A stretch of 20,820 bases of DNA from a virus: the IMG/VR virus record IMGVR_UViG_3300007345_007007, positions 1 to 20,820 of that record; one strand, 5' to 3'. Each line of letters opens with the position of its first letter. Positions within the stretch are counted from its first letter, which is position 1. This document shows positions 12,128-18,067 of this stretch, piece after piece. The notes beneath the pieces are model-generated. The model saw only the letters and a program-made list of their open reading frames with translations. It was not told the DNA's origin and did not search any database. The position numbers were made by a program, and so were the translations under genes.

Positions 12128-12960
12128 ATTGAAATCCAATGAGGTAATCTTAATCCGTTAGAGTCTACAAAAGAGGCGTATGGTTGGAACCACTTCTTAG
12201 GGCAAATAGTTTTTTCACTTTTTGCCAACCAAGATCCCCACCAACTATAAGTACTATTAGCAATTATATGATAATTGCACATTGACATCAAGCACAAATC
12301 CAAATAAGTGTTTCCACTTCTCATAATATGAAATCTATCCTCACTAAAATAATCCTGATCCTCACACCAATCAGGATCGTCAGAGAATACTAATGTTGGT
12401 ATAGATAAATCAAAATGAGATAATGCATCATTATAATAATCTAATGTAAGATTATTTAAAAAATGCGAATTTAAATAATCAGTTCTTCTTATATGAAGTG
12501 CTATTATTTTTTTATTTTGAAATGTTTGTTCTAAATAAAATTTAGCAATGTTTTTGTATCTTTCCTTAAAAACAAATTGCTTTCTTATATCTTTTTCAAA
12601 ATCGATGAAATATTTATAGTTTTGAAAAAATCCTAAAATACTTTTATTATCATGATTAGTATTATAAAAGTTAGAATCAAAAGCGGTGTTTAAAAATCGA
12701 CCATTCTGTTCTTCTGTTTGCAATACAATGCTATGACCACCAGAAACGATATCAGATGGTACACCATTGGGCAAAACAAACTCAGAATAATAGTGAGAAA
12801 ATACTTTTGCTGATATATTAAAGCACTTATACAATTCCAAATTATTTTTACATAAAGCAAAGTCTAAATTAAATTTTTTAGACATAGAATACAACGCAGC
12901 ATATTGGAACATTTGGTTTCCCAATCTTCCAATAAATCCAATATGAGGAAATGTAATCAT
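12124..12960 (-). CDS. GT11 alpha-1,2-fucosyltransferase-like protein
   Basis: The 278-residue protein begins with GFIGRLGNQMFQYAALYSMS, the GT11 donor-side signature, and has HIRRTDYL around residue 156, the HxRRxD motif for GDP-fucose binding. TLVFSDDPDWC and the late NSTYSWWGSWLAK motif also match alpha-1,2-fucosyltransferases. Length is typical. The family transfers fucose (some members other sugars) from GDP-sugar to galactose in O-antigens and glycans. It overlaps the gene before by 4 bases (ATGA) and the gene after likewise. No GDP-fucose synthesis gene is in the window, so it must use host precursors or genes elsewhere. Confidence 0.88.
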   Translation of the reverse strand: MITFPHIGFIGRLGNQMFQYAALYSMSKKFNLDFALCKNNLELYKCFNISAKVFSHYYSEFVLPNGVPSDIVSGGHSIVLQTEEQNGRFLNTAFDSNFYNTNHDNKSILGFFQNYKYFIDFEKDIRKQFVFKERYKNIAKFYLEQTFQNKKIIALHIRRTDYLNSHFLNNLTLDYYNDALSHFDLSIPTLVFSDDPDWCEDQDYFSEDRFHIMRSGNTYLDLCLMSMCNYHIIANSTYSWWGSWLAKSEKTICPKKWFQPYASFVDSNGLRLPHWISI

Positions 12961-13685
12961 AATGATATCAATCTACTAAAAAAATTACGTATTACTTCTA
13001 TATTTGAATATCCACCATTCTCCATAAAATAATTTCCAGGTCTTATTCTGTGATGATGATACCAATCATCAACTATCTCATATTTATTGCCAGACGTTAA
13101 CCAAAAATATGAGAATACTATTACATCTGCAGATGCATGATATGGAGTATTAACGAAGTATCTTTTTTGTGTTTTTAAATATTGTTCCCTATTAACAATA
13201 AAATTACCATTATTTAAAAACCACGATAACTTATGCATACTAGTTTCAATATATTTTTGAGTTACTTTTAAATCAAAAATTTTATCCTCATAATTATATT
13301 GAACTATATTACCATCAGACATTATTAAAGTACTCTCGATATAACAAGTATCTTTTTTTGAATAGTCTAAGTTTTTAATTACATCAAAGATACATTCATC
13401 AAACCAATTGTCACTATCAAAAAGATATACCCATTCAGAAGTACAATTTGCAACTGTTAGATACTTGTTTATAAAAGCTTTTTGATTTATCTCAGATCTA
13501 AAAACCTTTACCTTATCTGTATTCAAAGAGTTTAGTATCTTACAAAGATTACCATACTCAGTTGGATTTGATCCGTCATCATGTATTACTATTTCACTAA
13601 TAAAATCACAATTGATTGAAGTTTTTATACAATCCCAAAGATATTTGGAACTATTGTATGTTGGTATTCCCAGAGATATACTCAT
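12957..13685 (-). CDS. Family 2 glycosyltransferase
   Basis: The 242-residue protein opens with SISLGIPTYNSSKYLWDCIKT, followed by EIVIHDDGSNP and WVYLFDSDNWFDECIF. These are the nucleotide-binding DDGS and the metal-binding DSD of GT-A family 2 transferases. The C-terminal part has YHHHRIRPGNYF, where acceptor or catalytic residues usually lie. Length is that of a single-domain enzyme with no membrane helix. It overlaps the FkbM gene by 35 bases upstream and the GT11 gene by 4 bases downstream. Confidence 0.85.
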   Translation of the reverse strand: MSISLGIPTYNSSKYLWDCIKTSINCDFISEIVIHDDGSNPTEYGNLCKILNSLNTDKVKVFRSEINQKAFINKYLTVANCTSEWVYLFDSDNWFDECIFDVIKNLDYSKKDTCYIESTLIMSDGNIVQYNYEDKIFDLKVTQKYIETSMHKLSWFLNNGNFIVNREQYLKTQKRYFVNTPYHASADVIVFSYFWLTSGNKYEIVDDWYHHHRIRPGNYFMENGGYSNIEVIRNFFSRLISL

Positions 13686-14340
13686 TATTCACAAATATAG
13701 TGTTTATATGATCATGAAATATTTCTGTGTATCCACTATCAATGATAAAACTTCTCAAATTTTTACAGGAATTTACTAAAGATTTATTTTCTTGGAAGTA
13801 TTCATGATCATCTATAAGTTCAACAATCATCATCTTTGGTTTCCACAGATCAAGTCTAAAAGATTTAAAAACATCCTCTTCTCTTCCTTCAACATCAACA
13901 ACTAATAAATCAAAGTTTTTAGGAATATCTGCCATTTGCATATAACTATCAAGTCTAACCTGCATACATTCAGATTCAGTAAACTGAGGATGTCCAAATA
14001 TAGACATAGAGGAAACCATTGTTGCCTGGTCTTTATCCATAGTAGATACTATTCCAGAACAATATACTGGCAGACGACCAACCTTTGTTCCAATAGCATA
14101 ATTAGATACCTTAATCTTTGAATTATTTGAATGCCTCTTAACACATTGCTCAAAGTGTTCTTTTACTGGTTCAATATAAAATCCTTTCCATCCAGCATCA
14201 GCAAGACAAGAAGTATTAGATACAGATTCACCATCAAAAGCACCAACCTCTACAAAGATTCTATCAACGTTCTCACCAAAGTATTTTGTATAAATTTTAT
14301 CCAGATTTGGTATCTGACAAGTCAATGATAATGTGTACAT
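13651..14340 (-). CDS. FkbM-family methyltransferase
   Basis: The 229-residue protein has the SAM-binding start IFVEVGAFDGESVSNTSCLADAG, then GFYIEPVKEHFEQC, VSNYAIGTKVG, VRLDSYM and FDLLVVDVEGREEDVF, ending with YTEIFHDHINTIFV. This order of motifs is that of FkbM-like enzymes, which methylate hydroxyl groups on sugars and polyketides. It is the closest of the three separate methyltransferases here to the canonical family. Cotranscription is implied by a gap of only three bases upstream and a 35-base overlap downstream. Confidence 0.85.
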   Translation of the reverse strand: MYTLSLTCQIPNLDKIYTKYFGENVDRIFVEVGAFDGESVSNTSCLADAGWKGFYIEPVKEHFEQCVKRHSNNSKIKVSNYAIGTKVGRLPVYCSGIVSTMDKDQATMVSSMSIFGHPQFTESECMQVRLDSYMQMADIPKNFDLLVVDVEGREEDVFKSFRLDLWKPKMMIVELIDDHEYFQENKSLVNSCKNLRSFIIDSGYTEIFHDHINTIFVNNEYISGNTNIQ

Positions 14341-14343
14341 AAT

Positions 14344-14949
14344 TTACATAAAAGCACCTTTTTTAACATACCAAATATGAACTGGTCCATCAATACCAAC
14401 CAACTCATCTTCATCATAAGTATCTCTTAAATGAGCAGTAATATTACCAAAAGAAGGATGATTCCAATCATGCCCCATGATATAACCACCATCACGAACT
14501 TTCTTTTCCCAATACTTTAAATCATTTTCAAGATCAAAATGATTACCATCAATAAAAACAAAATCTAAACTTTCATTTCTAAATTTTTTCGCAGCATTTT
14601 GTGATGTCATACGAATAATTTTACCTCTTGGGTCAAATGGTTTGATTAATTGGACAACATGTGCATGTAATCCATCAAATCCACCAAACTCAGTATCTAC
14701 ATTTACAACACCAGATAGATCCCAAGTTTCTTTTTTGTACGAATCAACTCCCCATAAAGTTTCTAGATTTGTTTCTTCCAATAAGAGTTGCATATTAGAT
14801 CCAAAAGCAACTCCAATTTCTACACCTGTTTTAATTTCATCTTCTCTTTCATTAATAAAATCTTTTAACCATTGATGAGATTCGTCCCAATAACCATGGA
14901 ACCTTCTTAGATTTTGTATATCGATCTCACCAGTATACTTTGTAGCCAT
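14344..14949 (-). CDS. Class I SAM-dependent methyltransferase
   Basis: The 201-residue protein has KTGVEIGVAFGSNMQLLLEE (SAM motif I), LWGVDSYKK (acidic motif II), SLDFVFIDGNHFDLENDLKY (motif with catalytic or metal-binding Asp and His) and GGYIMGHDWNHPS. This is the pattern of the small Methyltransf_24 group often found in glycan gene clusters. The GHDW segment might bind a metal. The start at 14949 leaves seven bases to the previous stop. Substrate unknown; a sugar in the glycan built by the neighbours is the simplest guess. Confidence 0.8.
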   Translation of the reverse strand: MATKYTGEIDIQNLRRFHGYWDESHQWLKDFINEREDEIKTGVEIGVAFGSNMQLLLEETNLETLWGVDSYKKETWDLSGVVNVDTEFGGFDGLHAHVVQLIKPFDPRGKIIRMTSQNAAKKFRNESLDFVFIDGNHFDLENDLKYWEKKVRDGGYIMGHDWNHPSFGNITAHLRDTYDEDELVGIDGPVHIWYVKKGAFM

Positions 14950-14956
14950 TTAACAA

Positions 14957-15574
14957 TTACTCCTGTTTTACGTAAAATGCATCACCCCAACCATGATCTT
15001 CCCACCAATCAGTTTCAATTCTCTCAAAAGAAAACTTAGATAAAAAATCATCAATATCTTCTATATATGCATTGTTCTCATAGATCTCATCACTATTAAC
15101 TTCACAATAAATGTAATCAATATATTGAAGGGTATTCTCTGCCCCCTTCAATACTTCAAGTTCATATCCCTGAACATCAATATTTAACATATTATATTCT
15201 GTGAGATTGTAATCATCCAATCTATTAACTTCTACCTTTTCTGTTTTATCAAAAGTAACGTCTGGATATAATTGTAAATGTTTTTTTGGTTTTAATATAG
15301 AACTACTCTCACATTGATTACTACTTAAATACATATCAACAATTTTATTTGTACTTCCCAATGCGACTTGATGCCCTGTTATATTTGCATTGTAGTTAGA
15401 AGCGTGAGACGCAACCTTATAAAAATTATCTAGAACTGGTTCAAATAGAACAATATTCTTGATTCCATTGTTAATATAAACTGGTATCTCTTCACCATGA
15501 TGAGCACCTACGTGAATAACTCCTGTGATTTCCATTTTATAACTATTAAAAATTGTATTAAAATCTATTAACAT
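14957..15574 (-). CDS. FkbM-family methyltransferase
   Basis: About 205 residues, with GVIHVGAHHGEEIPVYINNG, IVLFEPVLDNFYKV, HQVALGSTN, VEVNRLDDY and LNIDVQGYELEVLKGAENTL, then IYCEVNSDEIY. These are standard FkbM motifs; the conserved DxxGxE/LKG part is clear. I start at ATG 15574 (MLIDFN), two bases after the upstream stop, rather than the TTG at 15580. It is distinct from the FkbM enzyme at 13651-14340 in sequence, so the two probably act on different positions or sugars. Confidence 0.87.
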   Translation of the reverse strand: MLIDFNTIFNSYKMEITGVIHVGAHHGEEIPVYINNGIKNIVLFEPVLDNFYKVASHASNYNANITGHQVALGSTNKIVDMYLSSNQCESSSILKPKKHLQLYPDVTFDKTEKVEVNRLDDYNLTEYNMLNIDVQGYELEVLKGAENTLQYIDYIYCEVNSDEIYENNAYIEDIDDFLSKFSFERIETDWWEDHGWGDAFYVKQE

Positions 15575-15576
15575 TA

Positions 15577-16314
15577 TCAAAAAATCCAGTCTGGATAAAG
15601 TACATGCTTTCCATAATTCCCATTATTAATTCTAATATATATCTCTGGTCTGTCTGGAACTATATTATAGTATTCCAGATTTTGTCTGAACATAGTTTCT
15701 GGTTGATATTTTTCAAATTCTATATTGTATAGATTATTATAAACATTAGAATACTGATCCATAATATGAGATTTACCAAAAGCAAACTGATCATTTATAC
15801 CATTATCCCAATCTTCTCCAGCAGGAATACATAAGTCACTATCATACTTAGATAAATCAAAATATTCATCGTAAATATAATCGCTGTCCATTCTCATTCT
15901 GACAACTTTATCAAAAACCATAGAGTTTTCATCTTCATATTTCATTTTTAATTCATTAGACTTGAAGATAGAATAATACATACTAATAGGACTAATTGTA
16001 TAGTTATCAATAGGACTACATTTTGTCAAGATGTCAGTATAAATTTTTTTAAATTTTGGTTCCAATGAAATAAAATTCTCAACTAAAGCAGACTCATAAT
16101 TAAAAGAATCTAAGAATCCAATACTATCTTCAGCAATCCTATCTAATTCTTTATACTCTGGTTGAAATACTTTACTTGTAAAGAATTCTTTGTTTTGAAC
16201 TTTCCAAGTATGTATAAAGATTTTTATATTCTCATTAGGAATTATTTTTTCTATAGTTCTAAGAGCATTTTCTGGATACCTAATTAGTCCAGATAAACAT
16301 ATTGCAACATTCAT
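15577..16314 (-). CDS. Putative glycosyltransferase of uncertain family
   Basis: The 245-residue protein starts MNVAICLSGLIRYPENALRTI, a Rossmann-like first strand, with IKIFIHTWKV next and VVRMRMDSDYIYDEY near residue 145. The last contains a DxD-type motif within R-x-R-x-D-x-D, common in GT-A enzymes, followed by GINDQFAFGKSHIMDQY. I cannot place it in a numbered family. No membrane helix. The gaps to both neighbours are five bases or less, so it belongs to the glycan operon. Confidence 0.65.
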   Translation of the reverse strand: MNVAICLSGLIRYPENALRTIEKIIPNENIKIFIHTWKVQNKEFFTSKVFQPEYKELDRIAEDSIGFLDSFNYESALVENFISLEPKFKKIYTDILTKCSPIDNYTISPISMYYSIFKSNELKMKYEDENSMVFDKVVRMRMDSDYIYDEYFDLSKYDSDLCIPAGEDWDNGINDQFAFGKSHIMDQYSNVYNNLYNIEFEKYQPETMFRQNLEYYNIVPDRPEIYIRINNGNYGKHVLYPDWIF

Positions 16315-16319
16315 ATTAT

Positions 16320-17330
16320 TTAAAATATAAAGTTTTGAACATAATTTTTATTAATCTTTAAAAGATAAGCAGCATTATCTTGGAATCCAAATGTGATCAG
16401 ATAATCATCTCCATACTCACACATGCCAACAGCAAATTCAATCTCTGCTTCCATGAATGAAAATTGTCTAGAGACTTTTACAATATCCCAATTCTTATCC
16501 CAAACAATAAATCTATGTCTATAGATACCATCTTTACGATCTTGTTCACTTTTGGTTAAGTATGTCTCGTGACATAACGTAATATGACCACCATCACCGA
16601 AAGGAAGAACCTGAGATCCTCCTCTTAGATCAATACAACCAATATCTCTCCAATCCTTTATAACTACACTCTCTGTAGTATTAGATTCAATATCATATCT
16701 CACAACTTCTGTGCCATTAGTCCACTTAACAAAATGCCATGGCATATCAACAATAGGCATCCAGTTCTTTTCACAATAAGATTCCCTATTACCTGGAGTT
16801 GGAATACGATATTGAGCAATCTCTTTTACATAATCAGGACCAATCTCAATCTCTGATAGTTCCATTCTACCAGTACCAATAGTATCTAGATCTCTTCTAA
16901 CACCACACATGAAGAGTCTTCCATCCCAACGGAAAATTCTAGAGTCTTCAAGACCTACAAAATCCCAAAGTTCTTTGTCGGGAAAATCTGATGTATCAAT
17001 ATGTCTTTGCCATACTGGATTCATATTAGAATCATACTCACACAAAATATTCTTTGTGCGAAGCTTCCAATCATTCTCTGGATGAATATAAACTAGAGGA
17101 CCCCAGGGATGCTCATACTTCTTAATCTCAGAATGATACAAGGTATAGTTAATATTCCTTAAATTTACTAAAAGCCTATCTCCATCCAAATAAATTGAAG
17201 GATTTGTTAGAGAAGGTCCTTTAAGTATTGAAGAGTCTGTTACTAATGGATGAATACTTCCTCCACCATTCTCAATACAATCTTTCACAAAATTCATACT
17301 TTGATTAGCAACATGTAATGGTCTATTCAT
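16320..17330 (-). CDS. GH130-like five-bladed propeller protein
   Basis: The 336-residue protein has repeated beta-strand patterns (NPSIYLDGDRLLVNLRN, DFVGLEDSRIFRWDGRLFMCG, HFVKWTNG, YLITFGFQDNAAYLLKI). VGLEDSRIF resembles the GxEDPR segment at the active site of GH130 mannoside phosphorylases and mannosidases, with Ser in place of Pro. DLRGGSQVLPFGDGGHITLCHETYL also fits such a propeller, where a conserved His and Tyr lie near the substrate. It may cleave or phosphorolyse beta-mannosides, or serve as a sugar-binding protein. It is the first gene after the 17403 promoter. No signal peptide, so it acts in the cytoplasm. Confidence 0.6.
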   Translation of the reverse strand: MNRPLHVANQSMNFVKDCIENGGGSIHPLVTDSSILKGPSLTNPSIYLDGDRLLVNLRNINYTLYHSEIKKYEHPWGPLVYIHPENDWKLRTKNILCEYDSNMNPVWQRHIDTSDFPDKELWDFVGLEDSRIFRWDGRLFMCGVRRDLDTIGTGRMELSEIEIGPDYVKEIAQYRIPTPGNRESYCEKNWMPIVDMPWHFVKWTNGTEVVRYDIESNTTESVVIKDWRDIGCIDLRGGSQVLPFGDGGHITLCHETYLTKSEQDRKDGIYRHRFIVWDKNWDIVKVSRQFSFMEAEIEFAVGMCEYGDDYLITFGFQDNAAYLLKINKNYVQNFIF

Positions 17331-17440
17331 ATTAATTCAATGATTCATAAAGTATCTATAAGAGTTTAAAAGCTCTTATTTTTTATTAACCTTAGCAAAG
17401 GTATTGTATCTATATTTGACCACCATGTCAAGATTGACTT
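17331..17440 (-). promoter_or_regulatory. Leader and hairpins ahead of the glycosylation genes
   Basis: This gap holds the 17403-17431 promoter, a small hairpin at its predicted start (ACCTT/AAGGT, 17389-17402), and a 7-bp stem (ATAAGAG/CTCTTAT, arms 17358-17364 and 17373-17379). On the + strand the second stem is followed by a T-run, so it looks like a terminator facing rightward against all genes here. On the - strand it would be a leader hairpin. Confidence 0.45.
17403..17431 (-). promoter_or_regulatory. Sigma70-type promoter of the glycosylation run
   Basis: On the - strand TTGACA (17426-17431), exactly 17 bases, then TACAAT (17403-17408). It starts nine bases after the stop of the collar gene and points at the 17330 gene. 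Downstream genes to 7559 have gaps of at most nine bases, so this may drive about 10 kb. Confidence 0.72.
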
Positions 17441-18067
17441 TTAGGTTTTCATGATGTATGCTAGTGCATAATAAGGAGGTCTATTCTCATGAGCATTGCC
17501 ACTACCAGCATTTCCAACACTAACAGACACTGGATGACTATGAGAACCTGCAGAATTAACTGATACACTTACTGGATGAGTATGAGCACCTGCAGGTGAA
17601 GTAGTTCTAGCTTGAGTGCCTTGGTTAACTGCATTACCAGCACCATCTTTTGGAGCATTTTGTGAGGCAGTTCCTGTGTATGCGTGAGAGTGAGTACCTG
17701 CAGGTCCTGTAGACCCACTTGCTGGGTGAGAGTGAGATCCAGCAGATCCACTAGAACCAGATCCTGGATGATTATGTACAGGTAGTTGTGCTGTTGTTAG
17801 TGTTACAGTATCAGAACCACCAGTAGCAGCTACAGCATATCCATTACCTGCACCAACAACAAACCTGTCCCTAAGATCTGGTGTACTATTAAGACCATCA
17901 CATAAAACCCATCCAGTAGGTATCGATGCTGTTGAACCAGACCATAAAATAATACCTCCACTAGGAACTGATCCTCCTGGTCCTGCACCAGTATCCATGC
18001 TGGTGCATGTCATTACTCCTGTTAGATTTAAATTTTCACCTGTTATGTCCGCCGCTAAAATAGGCAT
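17441..18067 (-). CDS. Tail-collar-domain fibre tip protein with HxH motifs
   Basis: The 208-residue protein contains the phage tail collar signature at about 37-74 (GGIILWSGSTASIPTGWVLCDG then TPDLRDRFVVGAG). A Gly/Ser/His-rich region follows with five HxH motifs: residues 98-100, 112-114, 126-128, 162-164 and 176-178, plus His193. In T4 gp37 and similar tips, HxH motifs bind a column of iron ions that holds the trimeric needle. The end ENRPPYYALAYIMKT is a common collar-protein ending. The ATG overlaps the collagen-like gene's stop by one base (TGATG), so the two are probably made together. It is likely the host-contacting tip, built as a trimer. Confidence 0.85.
   Translation of the reverse strand: MPILAADITGENLNLTGVMTCTSMDTGAGPGGSVPSGGIILWSGSTASIPTGWVLCDGLNSTPDLRDRFVVGAGNGYAVAATGGSDTVTLTTAQLPVHNHPGSGSSGSAGSHSHPASGSTGPAGTHSHAYTGTASQNAPKDGAGNAVNQGTQARTTSPAGAHTHPVSVSVNSAGSHSHPVSVSVGNAGSGNAHENRPPYYALAYIMKT

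Noticed and set aside
17358-17385. Hairpin followed by T-run on the + strand as a terminator
   Set aside because: No + strand gene lies to its left for about 16 kb, so it would have nothing to terminate except stray transcription. I kept it only as a hairpin in the leader of the - strand genes.
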